Source: Hygrophila difformis (taxonomy: Eukaryota > Streptophyta > Magnoliopsida > Lamiales > Acanthaceae). Taken from it: a stretch of 64,000 nucleotides of DNA. The notes under the pieces are model-generated. The model searched no databases. It was not told the origin of the DNA and worked only from the letters and a program-made list of their open reading frames with translations. Position 1 is the first letter of the stretch, and each line of letters starts with the position of its first letter. A program made the position numbers and the translations under genes. The stretch is from the NCBI GenBank assembly GCA_030278955.1, contig JAOANR010000003.1, forward strand, positions 32,999,227-33,063,226. The letters run 5' to 3'. Positions 18,999-29,582 of the stretch are shown here, piece by piece.

Positions 18999-20664
18999 AC
19001 CTCCAAAGGAATTTAGAGGCCAAACAGAAGAAGAAGGAAATGAGAATGCTGGAGATGAGCAGGAAGAAGCACAAGAATCCGAGGGAAATGAATCAGATAC
19101 ATCTGAAGGATCGTCCCCAGGAAAAGAAGTTCCAGAATTGCTACCTTCGAGTTATTGGGGGAAGAATAGTCCAAAGGTGAGGTTGTCAATCCCTGATAGC
19201 ATTGAAAAGAGGACTGAATTCACAGAAGAAGAAATCAAGGTTAAGTTCAATGGAAGAAAGGAGGCATTGGAGAACTACCTGGGCATGTCCAAAATGATTG
19301 TTCCGGACAAAGGATTTCATCCCAAGTGGCTGGATCATAAGTGTATCAGTTACTGGAGGAGAATCAATGAATGGGACATTTTCATGAGACACAACAACAA
19401 ATGTGGTTATGTGGAACTGACCAGAGAGTTCTACGCTAAGTTTGATGTTGAGGCAGAAGCAACATGGATTAGAGGGAAAACAGTGCAAGTTACTGTGGAA
19501 ACTCTAAATGAGTTAATACAGGCACCTTTGTTAGAACAGCCAGAAGTTAAGTCTGAGGTTCTTTTGAGGAAGAAAACTCAAGGAATTAAACTTGTTAATG
19601 CTAGAAAAATGGCATTAGGATTCTGTTCAACACACAGAGGAACCGAACAAAATAAGATTCCATTGAAGAACTTGAAGCCTGAATATCTGCCAACACTTGA
19701 TTTCTATTATTCAAAGCTCAGACCCACCACAAATTTTCAAGGACCTTCAGCCGGAACTTTCGAGGGATTTGCATTGTTATGGTCAGGAAGGAAATGTAGT
19801 GCTGCACACCATGTCCTCAATGTCATTAAGTCAAGAGTTGGAGAAGATGCAGCATTGGCTTATCCAAATTTAATCAGAAGACTCTGTGAGAAACAAGGAG
19901 TTTCAATCACGCCATTTTTACCAGAGATCATAAAGATAGATCCTCCTATTCCATTACCAGAAGACACTTTGAGGGGAGAATTGGTTTACCAAATGCCAGA
20001 TTTAAAGGAACAAACTTCCGAGGGATCAGGATCAAAGGTGCCATCTCCTAAGATAAAAAGGGTCAAGCTTCCTTCAAAATCAAGATCATCTCAGTCAAGA
20101 GCCGCAGTGAAAAGGACAAAGACTGTAGCCCCATCTCCTGCATTGAATCCTATTCCAGAAGATGAGGAGTTTGAGAACACTTCTGCACCATCTCAACCTT
20201 TGAGACAACCAATGAGGAACACAGTATCTGTGGATGAATCTCAGAATATGAGTACTTCAATCCAAAGTTTTGCACAGTCTATGGAGATGCTAGTGAAAAC
20301 TATGTCAGAAGACAAGTATGTTCAAAGAGAAATGGAGCAAAAGAGGATTGAACTTAAGCATGTCAGGATTCAAACTGAAGAAAAACTCAGGAAAGAGGAG
20401 ATGGAGAGGCAAGAAAAGATAAGGAAGGAAGAATGGGATAGACAGGAAAGAATGAGAAGGGAAGAAATGGAAAGATTTGAAAGGCTGAGAAGAGAAGAAC
20501 TTGAAGAGAGAAGACAGGAACGAGGAAGGAATATGGAGCTGAGGAGACAGGAGCAGCATAATAGTACGAGATTGGTAGACATCCTTGCCAACCTAGTCTC
20601 GGATCTAAAGAAATCTCCATCCATACCACCCAAAGATCCAGACAATGATGCAGGACCATCCTGA
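18967..20664 (+). CDS. Athila env-like / plant transposon-domain protein with coiled coil
   Basis: The open frame spans 565 codons, but the first 15-20 residues probably derive from the nested chromovirus. An acidic stretch (EEEGNENAGDEQEEAQ) follows. Residues about 95-290 resemble the putative plant transposon protein domain (Transposase_32 type) found in the second ORF of Athila/Calypso-like elements, including VELTREFYAKFDVEAEATWI, RGKTVQVTVETLNELI and an LCEKQGV block. A basic Ser/Lys-rich linker then leads to a long Glu/Arg heptad region (about residues 445-535, RKEEMERQEKIRKEEWDR and relatives), clearly a coiled coil. No signal peptide or membrane span is visible, so a true envelope role is unsupported. 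The native start is lost; the 15039-15655 ORF may be its front. Confidence 0.65.
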   Translation: MRRCIGHLQLRPPKEFRGQTEEEGNENAGDEQEEAQESEGNESDTSEGSSPGKEVPELLPSSYWGKNSPKVRLSIPDSIEKRTEFTEEEIKVKFNGRKEALENYLGMSKMIVPDKGFHPKWLDHKCISYWRRINEWDIFMRHNNKCGYVELTREFYAKFDVEAEATWIRGKTVQVTVETLNELIQAPLLEQPEVKSEVLLRKKTQGIKLVNARKMALGFCSTHRGTEQNKIPLKNLKPEYLPTLDFYYSKLRPTTNFQGPSAGTFEGFALLWSGRKCSAAHHVLNVIKSRVGEDAALAYPNLIRRLCEKQGVSITPFLPEIIKIDPPIPLPEDTLRGELVYQMPDLKEQTSEGSGSKVPSPKIKRVKLPSKSRSSQSRAAVKRTKTVAPSPALNPIPEDEEFENTSAPSQPLRQPMRNTVSVDESQNMSTSIQSFAQSMEMLVKTMSEDKYVQREMEQKRIELKHVRIQTEEKLRKEEMERQEKIRKEEWDRQERMRREEMERFERLRREELEERRQERGRNMELRRQEQHNSTRLVDILANLVSDLKKSPSIPPKDPDNDAGPS

Positions 20665-21698
20665 GATCACAGGGGAGTTTTCTCTAACCTTCTTCTTTTT
20701 AATTGCAGTTTCTTTTTCTTTAGTTCTTTCCTGTTTCCATTCATTCTAATATAACTTAGGATAGAATTAATATGAAGTTGTATCATAGGATTGAATTTCA
20801 AGCTAGGATCATTAAATAAAAAAAAATAAAAAAAAAACTCAGGGAGGCTAATAAACTGATGAAGGAATAGAAGATGAGTTTAAAAGTGGTTCCTGTGGAG
20901 ACATCTACTTTATAGATTTTCACTGCAAGCATGAGCCGCTCTTGAAAACTGTCTTTAGCTGTAAGCTCTGAGATTGATTGATGTCATTACTGGATAAATA
21001 GTTTGAAGGTTTATGATTATATTAACCCTAGTGATTTGTATACTATAAACAATAACTGCACAAGGTTAAGAGGATTGATCTAATCTAGTCTCTCTTGGAA
21101 GATGAGTGTGCATATTAAAAAAAAAAAGAAGAAAAAGAGAGCAAGGGAAATTTTAGAAACAGACGTGGTAAAATAATGTGGATATAAGTAGCTGGCACAG
21201 CTGCCCCTCTGATTTATAAGTTGAAGAACTTTAAAAAAACAGAATCAAGGGCAGGGGAGTTGAAGTTTCATCTGCAATGTCAGGCCATGCGACTCCTCCT
21301 AATAATGTGAAACCGAGCTATTGAAAGCCACGGAAAGCCACCCCTTGATATAAAAAAAAAGAGAGAGTGTATTTATTCAAGCACAAGATATGCACATGAG
21401 TTGGACAGGATTGAGCGTGAGAAGAGAAGTCTGACTAACTAAGGAGCAGAACAATAACTCACATAAATGCAAATCACTTTTGTTAATGTTTTTATGAAAC
21501 CTGGTGAATTTAAAGTCAGGTATGAAGCATCAATCAGTTGAAAGAGTTAAGCTTGAGATAGTTGGAAAAGAGAAGGTAGTGATCCAGTAGAATCTTACAT
21601 GAACATCTAAATCCCGGAAGCCACTAATTGGACTTATTCTTTGAAACTTTACAAGTTTCTTACCACTTGAGGACAAGTGTTTCTAAATGTGAGGATGG
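20665..21698 (+). other. 3' untranslated region of the element, ending in the polypurine tract
   Basis: About 1 kb without a gene. Three A/G-rich runs (near 20815-20835, 21115-21145 and 21350-21367) punctuate it. It closes with a ttgaggacaagtg block typical of Athila 3' ends and a purine-rich GTGAGGATGG at 21689-21698, taken as the PPT for plus-strand priming. Confidence 0.6.
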
Positions 21699-24600
21699 TG
21701 ATGACAGCCTTTTATGACTGTCATTTGCGTCCAATTTAGTGTCTTAATGATGATCTTTTTTTCTTAATTCCATTGATTTTTGATGAATAATCATGGAGGA
21801 TCAGAAAAGATGGAAGAAGAATTAAGATTGCGAAGAAGTTGGGAATTACACTGAAAATGGCTTGAAATTTAAGTTTTCTTTGTAAGTCTCGCACGCTGCG
21901 TTTTTATTGAACTGATCCACGCTTTGTCATTTATCAGGAAGTTAAGCTGGAAAGCAGCAGGAAGTGGAAAAGACATAGCGAGGAAAGAAAAGGAATGGTG
22001 CGAGGGCTTGTGTTCGAAATCAGGAAAAGATTTAAAGAAAATGTGCAGATGCTGAAGTCCACGCGATGACTGTTTGACATCGCGAGGAAAAGAAGATCTG
22101 TGCAAGACAGAAAATTTTATACATCATGGCGAGAAGCAAACTCTTGGGAGAAATTGTAAGACCTCGCCTTGTTGAGAAAGATGATTAAGTTTCTGAACTC
22201 TCGCTTTGAAGGAACTGGACAAAGCGAGAGGAGAGTTATTCTGATGCGAGCGGTTATCATCCAAGGCTTAAGCAGTTACAATGCCCATCTATAAATAAGG
22301 CCCTTGGGGGAATCAGCTCAGCAGGCGGGAGATTGAAGAGAATAGCTCGATTTTACTCTCCAGTCCATTTTTAGAATTTAGTAGGTAGGTTAGGATTTAA
22401 TTTTCTCTGCAATTTACTTTGAGTTCTTCAGATTTGTAATTCGATTTCGCAGTAGATTTCTTTAAGATAGTTGTTAGATTAGCTTGAGGATACCCTGGAA
22501 GGAGAGTTGCTTTTGGAATGCTTGTTCATCCATCACGACGATCATCATCTAAACTTCCGACTTCTTCGCTCACCTTTGCATTATTCTGATTGCAATCAGA
22601 TTTCCAGGTGTATTCGTTTTTAATTCTTTGTTATTCGAGATACATGAAGAATGATCAGTTATCAGATTGTGAATTTCTTATCTTTCTGGTTTCCATTTCT
22701 ATTTCTTAATTCTGTTTCAGAAGAGTATAAACCTCAACTTCGATATTCAATTTTGGATTTTGCATCATATCTCTAATTCGATTCTCGAAGATCATAATAC
22801 TTCCATATTCTTAATTCGTAAATTGTTCGTTCTAATTACGCAAGAAGTTTGGATATTGTAACCGAGTTAGGTATGAACTGGCAGAATTATGAATTCATTT
22901 GATTTTCTGATGATATTATGCCGTGATCACAAAATAAGAAGAGAATCATAGTGTTTAATGTTCAGAACTTTAAAAGGTTCCTAGAGACCCATGCAGTGTT
23001 AATCATCGCATGATAATCTTTAAGAATTAATGGTTCTAAGTTCATGAATTTGGATGCAAAAGGTTCTGTATTCATGATTTTCTAAACGGAAATCCCAGAA
23101 GTTAGTTATGACAGTTATAAATCCTTTTCATTTACTTCACATAAGGATAAGCCCACGCTTCATCCTAAAAGATGATGCGAGGAAATATCCAGATAACTTT
23201 GCTGTGACAAAGGCTATTCTAATACTCTCGCCATGTCAATCTGACAAAGCGAGAGGACCAATCTATAATAGCAACAGATTTGATATCCATTTCTCAGGGT
23301 ATCAACTATTCACTTTTACTTCTTATACATATATAACCCCTATCTTATAAGTAGGAATTGAACACCTCGCCGCATTCTTACAGAAATTACTGCGAGGCAT
23401 TCAATTCTTTGTATAAACAAAATCTGATGAACATTCTTTGAATATTAACTCCCTCCATGCTGTACAGACATAGCGTGCGGAAAATTGGAATGTTCATAGT
23501 TTGAAACCCAAAGTAATTACTGCGAGTTACTTTGGACATTTATTTTGCGGAATTGTTTCTCAAATCCTTTTTTTCTTGGGAAAGTTATTTCCTAATTCTG
23601 TCTAGTTTCCGATGTATATTTTGGAAACACCCTAGTATTTTGATTAAGAGGACTCAGAACCCTCAACGTTTCTGTATACATATAATATTACATATACATA
23701 TAATATTTTGGGATATTTCCCAGTCTACGATGAGTAATCTTACTTCATAATTACAGACTCATAATTCATATCTACAATTCATATCACTATTTTCATTAGT
23801 ACAATGAGAAAAGATGATGATATAAGTTTTCTCAATCATTATTTACTCAGGATTAATGAAGAACAAACTTGTTCTTTAGTTGGGCATTTAGTACCTGTCG
23901 TTTAAAAGGGAAAGATGTTTCAAAAACCATCTTTTGTCCTAATAATTAGTAGAGTATTAGGAAGATTAATTTCCAGGGTTCATGGCTTTATAGTTATCAC
24001 TATATGCTATGAATAGGAGATTAAATATTTCTCTTACATTCTACTAATCCTGAGTCAAACCATGGAATTTAGAAATGTTTACAGAGATTTCTCGAGCTAA
24101 ATCATTTATACAAGTTTGAGTAGTCTGGATAAGTCAAGGAATTTGAATAGCAATTTCATCTTGATATACTTACAGGACTATTATTTCTTACAAATACTTG
24201 CAGGAATTACTCTGAGGAAACAAGTCTTATGAAAACATTGGATGATAGATTTAAATACTTGTTTTTCACTTTTTGTAGAGGACATCCAACACAGGGTCAT
24301 AAGATCAGTTTGACCAGAGTAATGAAAAGAATAACTTCAAGTTCAGATGAATATAGCATGATTTAGAAGTGACCTCGAGTTGTCAAAGGCTTAATCCGAG
24401 TCTGAAAGAGATAGATTAAGTGACAGTTCTAACAAGCTCTTATTACAGAAAGAGTCCGACCGATCATTCTGTAATGATAGTATTCCATGATTTCAAAGCT
24501 TAGAATGTCATGAAACTGAATCACAAGTACCTGTCTTGGGAAGTGATTTAAGACATGAAGATTTGATTAAGTTGTATAAAGGATTTTTCTGTCTCAATGG

Positions 24601-25023
24601 ACTTTCATTATGTTTTAACCATTGAAGTATGATATTCTCATCATATTCTTATTTGGTTCATACAATTTGATCTGTGATATCTTAAACACATGAATATAAC
24701 CACAATATTCAACATCATTTTAATTGCTTTCTTTACTAATGTTTACAGCTTTAAGCATTTACATTTCAGCATTAATCTTTAGTAATCATCATCACAACAT
24801 CCTTAAACCAAGAGTAGAGACAAATTCTAAAGCTAATAATTCTATTAAAACACTTCTATCGTGTAACTCTCTATTGAACGATCCCGACAATAAAAATAAA
24901 TATTGCAGCTTGATACCGTGCGCTTTCGGTAGAAAAAACTAGGCAAGCATTTTAACAGCCCTATAGGATTATAGTGTAAAGGCTGTCGGGGGCATTGCAG
25001 TGGGGTTTTACCTCAAAGCTTCA
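21699..25023 (+). repeat. 3' LTR (3325 bp)
   Basis: It begins TGATGACAGCC directly after the polypurine tract and ends CTTCA, followed by host sequence GATGTGC. From 22836 it matches the 5' LTR. The first 1137 bases (U3 and the start of R) exist only here in the window. U3 also carries palindromes: CGCGATG (22062-22068) with CATCGCG (22078-22084), and a perfect 11-bp CTCTCGCTTTG (22198-22208) with CAAAGCGAGAG (22220-22230). An LTR above 3 kb is long for Athila. Confidence 0.9.
22290..22297 (+). promoter_or_regulatory. 3' LTR TATA box
   Basis: TATAAATA followed by aggcccttggggg. Transcription would begin near 22320, leaving an R/U5 of about 2.7 kb, an exceptionally long structured leader. Confidence 0.55.
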
Positions 25024-25208
25024 GATGTGCATACATCTGTACGAGAGTGTGGATAACCGCTTGGAACGTTGAATATGGTCTAGCAGTCTTAAATCTAAAC
25101 TTTAATTGTTTCACCAAAAAAACTTTTTGCATCTGCTTTAGCTTTGATTTGATTCTTGTGTTTCATTGACGTAATGTTTCATTAAATTTATGGATTTTCT
25201 TTTCGTAG

Positions 25209-26167
25209 GAATGGGCTGCTGACCATTGTTCTGCCCCCTACCGGGCTCCAGAGCTATGGGATTGTCCCAGCCATGCAGATATAGATGAGAGAACTGATAT
25301 CTGGTCGTTAGGATGCACTTTATTTGCAATAATGTAAGTACCATTGCCTTCCCTTATTATTCATATCTATATTTGAAGTTGCTTAATCTGCCATTTGCCA
25401 ACTTTTGAGTGGAATCAAATCATAGTAATGTTATATAGTTATCAACTTATCATTTACATACCATGACAAAATCGTCATTAAACTTGGTTCCATGCATAGG
25501 CATTGAGTTTGGGAAAATTATTTTACATTGCATAGAGAGCTGTAGTAGATGCTGGAAAAAGATACTTCTATGTGGCGTTAAACCTAGAAGTGGGACATAA
25601 GAAATGGCCACTTGATAATCAATCTTCACATTAGATTTTTTTCTTTGAGACTCTTTATTCCCTTCACTATATTTTTGTTTTTATCTTCTCCACACATCAC
25701 CGACTTTTGATGCTATTCTCACCTTCTGCGTTATTCATTTATACACCAGATAATTATTCTATATATTATATTATCCTATAAGTTTCACGTTATATAGGCC
25801 ATAAATTGTTCACAATTTTGATCGATCATATCACAGTGAAAAAAGGGGTCTGCAACTACTCTTCAACTTTCACTACCTGAAAATGTTACTGCAAACTTTT
25901 CCGTGGCTGCATTAACACGCAGCGCTTCTTCTTTCTTACAGGTACGGTGAATCGCCTTTTGAATATGCTCTCGAGGAAGAAAATGGGAGCATGCAGTTGG
26001 CGATTGTTAACACACAAATAAAGTGGCCAACTGGACCCAATCCTCCATACCCTGAGGCACTTCACCAGTTCATAACATGGATGCTGCAGCCTCAAGCCAC
26101 TGTTCGACCTTGCATCGGTGATATCGTGTTCCACGTTGATAAGCTCGTTTCAAAGTTTTCCAATTAA
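25209..26167 (+). pseudogene. STK16-like Ser/Thr kinase, last two exons
   Basis: Exon 25209-25333 encodes EWAADHCSAPYRAPELWD through DERTDIWSLGCTLFAIM, which is the APE motif of subdomain VIII and the DxWSLGC of subdomain IX. After a GTAAGT donor, exon 25942-26167 joins in phase and encodes YGESPFEYALEEENGSMQLA through WMLQPQATVRPC to a stop at 26165. This matches the C-terminal part of plant STK16/NAK-type kinases (membrane-associated, Golgi-linked in animals). The ATP-binding and catalytic-loop exons are absent from the window; the Athila 3' LTR ends 185 bases upstream, in the preceding intron. Both visible exons are undamaged, so this could be a real kinase gene interrupted by the retrotransposon. 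Because the next Helitron-borne fragments follow closely in the same direction, I favour a captured fragment. Confidence 0.8.
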
Positions 26168-26555
26168 AGGTAGCTAGAGAATTTTGGTAAGTTATTTATT
26201 ATTTTTATGATAAGCTGGTTAAAAATGTTTTTTTCCAATTGCAGGTAACTTTTGTTGTGTGTTTTTCATATGTGGGTCAGTGACTCCGCTTGTCGGGTAT
26301 CCATAGTATTCCTTTATTGTAGATTGAATCTTGAATGGCTACTTCTTGTTCAGGTTAAGAAATTTGTGGGTTTTGTTTGGTGGCTCTAAGATTGAGTGAT
26401 TTGAGAATAACATAACCAATGGCATTGTTAATAATCATGCATTCGCTAATATTGAAAAATTATTTTATTTGGTTTCTGCTTGGTGTAATGCAATTTCCTC
26501 CTGAATATAATTATCTGTTTTCTAACCATTTGTTCATTTGCTGTGGCTGCACTGT

Positions 26556-26803
26556 ATTCGGATGTCGGCTCATGTTAACCAGGAATTTGCTTTGTCCGGT
26601 AAAATTCCTTCCGGTGTGTTCAATACCATGTTTGGTCACAAGGGTTGCTGGCAAAATGATGATGCATCCTCTGCAAAAATTTATGCTTTCATGGGTGGCT
26701 CATTAGTTTGTATACAATTGAGCTATAAAGATCCCAAATAACACTCTCCAGTAAACTGAAAAAACCAGTGCCGTTTAATTGGGATCCTGTTGCGCTTGCC
26801 GAG
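26556..26803 (+). pseudogene. MACPF-domain protein fragment
   Basis: The frame reads SAHVNQEFALSGKIPSGVFN and FGHKGCWQNDDASSAKIYAF, matching the early part of plant MACPF (CAD1/NSL1-like) proteins. It stops at 26739-26741. After a short gap a KPVPFNWDPVALAE segment (26760-26803), which belongs slightly further along the same domain, ends at a splice-like taag. The membrane-inserting core is missing. A non-functional captured piece. Confidence 0.6.
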
Positions 26804-27099
26804 TAAGATTTTTAGCTTGAAGTTCATTAGTCTGCCTGCTGCATCTTTCTAGAATTCCATCACCATGTAATGGAAACACAAATAGCTTTTAGTTTTGCTG
26901 TTTTGGTCAAATCTTTAAACTAAGGAATCCTTTAATATTATCTTTTTGTTGAAAGATAATCACTCTGTGGCTTCAAGATGTAGTTAAAAGATGTTGAGAG
27001 AGTTATCCCGTTTCAGCTTCAAATTGATAAACCCATTGCTTCCCAGGTCGCTCATTCCTTCTCTCGCACCAACCGTTGCTGTCTCTGGTTGCTCATCCT
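26804..27099 (+). other. No recognised gene
   Basis: Intron-like AT-rich sequence between the MACPF and DXS fragments. A short ORF at 26991-27206 overlaps the damaged DXS exon and has no family match of its own. Confidence 0.3.
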
Positions 27100-27530
27100 T
27101 CTGGCAGAGAGAGCTTATGACCAGGCAGGCAACTGATTGCTTGTTCCAATATTCTTACCTACACTTCATGTTACAATTAACTTATCCAATATTACCAAGT
27201 CTCTGAATTCTAGCCGCTATTACTGGTTTCATTGCCCAGGTAGTGCACGATGTTGACTTACAGAAGCTTCCAGTGTGGTTCGCAATGGACAGAGCAGGGT
27301 TTGTAAGGGCAGACAGACTTACACACTTTGTGGCATTTGATGTGACTTATATGGCTTGCCTTCCCAACATGGTGGTTATGGCACCTGCAGATGAGGTTGA
27401 ACTCTTTCACATGGTTGCTACTGCTGCAGCTATAGATGACAGCCCAACCTGCTTCCGATATCCAAGAGGTAATGGAATTGCAGCAGAGCTTCCAACTGGA
27501 AATAAAGGCATCCCCCTAGAGGTAGCACAA
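27100..27530 (+). pseudogene. DXS (1-deoxy-D-xylulose-5-phosphate synthase) fragment
   Basis: Exon 27240 to about 27525 encodes [20 protein letters not shown], then [20 protein letters not shown] and [17 protein letters not shown]. This is the transketolase-like pyrimidine-binding part of DXS, the first enzyme of the plastid MEP isoprenoid pathway. The preceding exon end (SSFWQRAYDQ-like, near 27090-27125) carries a two-base insertion. Usually invariant positions next to the Asp-Arg-Ala motif are altered ([14 protein letters not shown]). The thiamine-binding N-terminus is absent. A captured, inactive fragment. Confidence 0.82.
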
Positions 27531-27739
27531 CACTACACCTCAAAAATTCTTTTACATTGCATAGAGAGTTTATGGGGGTATTGATTCAACTGAATTACGC
27601 TACATGTATTTGAATAGCATCCATACCTATATTCCGTTTCTCACTTCTGGTCAGTTTGGACTACCCTGTTTCGTGGCTTGATGAAAGTGATTAATTCCTC
27701 TCACATGTGCAATTTTTTACAATACAGTGTCATGGTTAC

Positions 27740-29261
27740 AGGAGCCAGTTATCCGGCCTGCATGGCATACGTTTGCAAGTAGCATCAGTGGGATATGGAA
27801 AGGAGTAGGAGCTGTATATTCTCCCATAACTGCAGAAATGGAGCCAATTGCCCTTGGGAGCAAGAGTGAGAACCTATTTGACTGCTATACTTTGTCTCAT
27901 ATCCAGGCCCAGCCGTCTAATTCTGGGGCCTGACTTCTCAGATAAAAAAGAAAAATAAAGTGGGTTACACTGAATCCTTTTGGTGAAGCTAAAAATAATG
28001 GAAATGGACTTGGGAATAAGCACTATGGCGCATCTTCTACCTCAAAGGATTCCTTAGCAACAATTGAATCTTTTGACTTTGGAGGAAGTGAAGTGATGGA
28101 AGAAGATGTCATGGGAATGGAACCAGGTCTTCTATTTTTTGAGGTACTTTATATTAGTGCTGACTTATAATTCTATATTTTTTTGTGCTAGGATAACAAA
28201 ACGTAATATTGGCCAATAGAGAAACTTTAGGGAGGAAATGCTAACATTGAGCTGTATTTAATATCATACGAGGTGACATAGAACTCTAAATATTGAAGAT
28301 TTTATAGTGACAGACTCTGGTGCCTTTTTTTCCCATTACATTTCTTAAATGTGGTTTCTGTTAAAAAAATTGAATTTCAGGATGGATCTTATTCAAGAGG
28401 CCCAGTGGATATTCCAATTGGTAGAGTCTAAATATTACCTGTCCCCAACTTTCAAGTTCGAACAGGTATCATTGTTTTTGTTCTGTAGTGTGAGTGATGG
28501 TTCTTTATACATGGCATAGTTTCCTGTCCTCATCTATTTACTTCAATTGTTTCATGTTGTGCAGTTAGACAACATTTGATGACCACTAATTATTCTGTAT
28601 AATTAGATATGATTGTAAGATGAAATAAATTCGTCAAGCAAACTAAGCTCATTCATAGACACATAAGTTTATTAACTTGTCCTGAAAATATTCATGCCAA
28701 TTTTTACCATGACAGAGCCTGCTAAGTTCGTGTGGTTTCAATCTAATTCTAAATATTATTGTACGCCTCATGAATAGTTATGGAATGCAAATGTCTTCAT
28801 TGTATATTAATGTTGTGTTTATGCAAATGTAGATGGTTCAGTTGACCATTTTCTCTCTTGACTGAGGGGCCCCAGTTTATTTATTTATTTATATTTTTTC
28901 CTGCTATCTTTACCTATGCTTTTAGTTTTTTATTTTGAAAGAAGTGTGATTAAAGGTACCGTTTCCCAAAATTTAATTTCTGGATTTTAGCTCCTATGTT
29001 TTGCGCTTTGTGGGTTATAGACTTATAGTCGTGGATCACAATGAGTATCAGTGGACATGATTTATGTTTTCTTGCTGCTCAACCAAGAGCATAATTAATT
29101 TTTTTGGTGTTTCCCTTTATAGTGTCTGGTAAAAGGTTGCCACAAAGACTCCGTGTTGTGCATACTATAGAATTCAGCAATGGGGGTTCAGACATCCAAA
29201 TACTGAGGGTTGCTGTTTATGAAGAAGAGTGGGTCAGTCCATCCAATACCCCAGACACCAG
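27740..29261 (+). pseudogene. Plant protein of unknown function (possibly DUF3598-like), four exon pieces
   Basis: Exon pieces read SSISGIWKGVGAVYSPITAE (about 27777-27930), WVTLNPFGEAKN through EPGLLFFE (27958-28144), DGSYSRGPVDIP then, after a shift, SKYYLSPTFKFEQ (28381-28466), and CLVKGCHK then, after a one-base shift, RLRVVHTIEFSNGGSDI through YEEEWVSPS (29122-29261). Splice sites separate the later pieces. I recall this order from a conserved plant, probably plastid, protein without known function; the family name is uncertain. At least two frameshifts and an early stop show it is not functional. Confidence 0.55.
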
Positions 29262-29430
29262 GTATAAATGGTAGACTATTTTAAATCTGTTTGTGAATTG
29301 CTCGGTTCTGTTGTCTGAGCTGTTTGTTCATGAATATCTGTAAGATTAAAATCTTTGTATCGCCAAACAGTTTTTTTTTTCTTTCTTTCTTTCTTTGAAT
29401 TCATATGTTGTATTCATATGATGTCTGCAG

Positions 29431-29582
29431 AGTCCCCGATTTCTGAGAGCGAGCAAGCCACATTTGCTAGCGCAAACAATGACTTAAAAGGGACCAAAGC
29501 CTTCGAGGAAGCTGATGTTCCTGGATTATACAATCTTGCAATGCCCATAATTGATTACAGAGGTCAGAGAGTGGTAGCACAG
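29431..29582 (+). pseudogene. CLU / FRIENDLY mitochondria protein, one exon
   Basis: A single exon between an AG acceptor (29430) and a GT donor (29583) encodes NDLKGTKAFEEADVPGLYNL and IDYRGQRVVAQ. These match the start of the CLU domain of plant FRIENDLY (FMT) and animal CLUH, cytosolic RNA-binding proteins needed for mitochondrial distribution. The expected continuation (PGILQGD...) is absent. An exon-like piece at 30153-30225 (VLVESTAKIGTAMLEVFNP) follows that I cannot place. Confidence 0.7.

Larger units (their letters stand above)
15656..19025 (+). mobile_element. Nested chromovirus (Tekay/Del-like) remnant: 5' LTR, primer site, gag start
   Basis: It starts sharply with TGTAATACCCGG and contains a full LTR to 18113, an initiator-tRNA-Met primer site and a gag-like start, then passes into Athila sequence. 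There is no pol and no second LTR. The right edge is approximate, because an RPPKEFRGQT-like segment near 18990-19025 may still be chromovirus gag. It was probably a full insertion that lost its 3' part, together with some host element sequence, by deletion or recombination. Confidence 0.8.
1..25023 (+). mobile_element. Giant Athila-type Ty3/gypsy LTR retrotransposon carrying an F-box gene array
   Basis: Two LTR copies match base for base at a constant offset of 22835 (1-2189 against 22836-25023). Between them, in order, are a tRNA-Asp-type primer site, gag, protease, RT, RNase H, integrase, five F-box-like genes, an unknown ORF, a nested chromovirus remnant, an env-like ORF and a polypurine tract. 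The protease-RT-RNase H-integrase order and the primer type are those of the Athila lineage. The full element would be about 26 kb, because about 1.1 kb of the 5' LTR lies left of the window. That is more than twice a usual Athila. By eye the LTRs differ by about 17-20 changes in 2.19 kb (under 1 percent). The left target duplication is outside the window; the right flank begins GATGT. The element sits upstream of a kinase exon, probably inside Helitron H1. Confidence 0.93.

Noticed and set aside
19014..19018. TAGAG as a target duplication matching 15651-15655 for the nested chromovirus
   Set aside because: A 3' LTR is missing, gag-like reading seems to continue past this point, and a 5-base match nearby is easily chance.
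20305..20659. Three overlapping minus-strand ORFs
   Set aside because: Shadows of the Glu/Arg/Lys-rich coiled coil on the + strand (AAG/GAG read backwards gives Ser/Leu/Phe).
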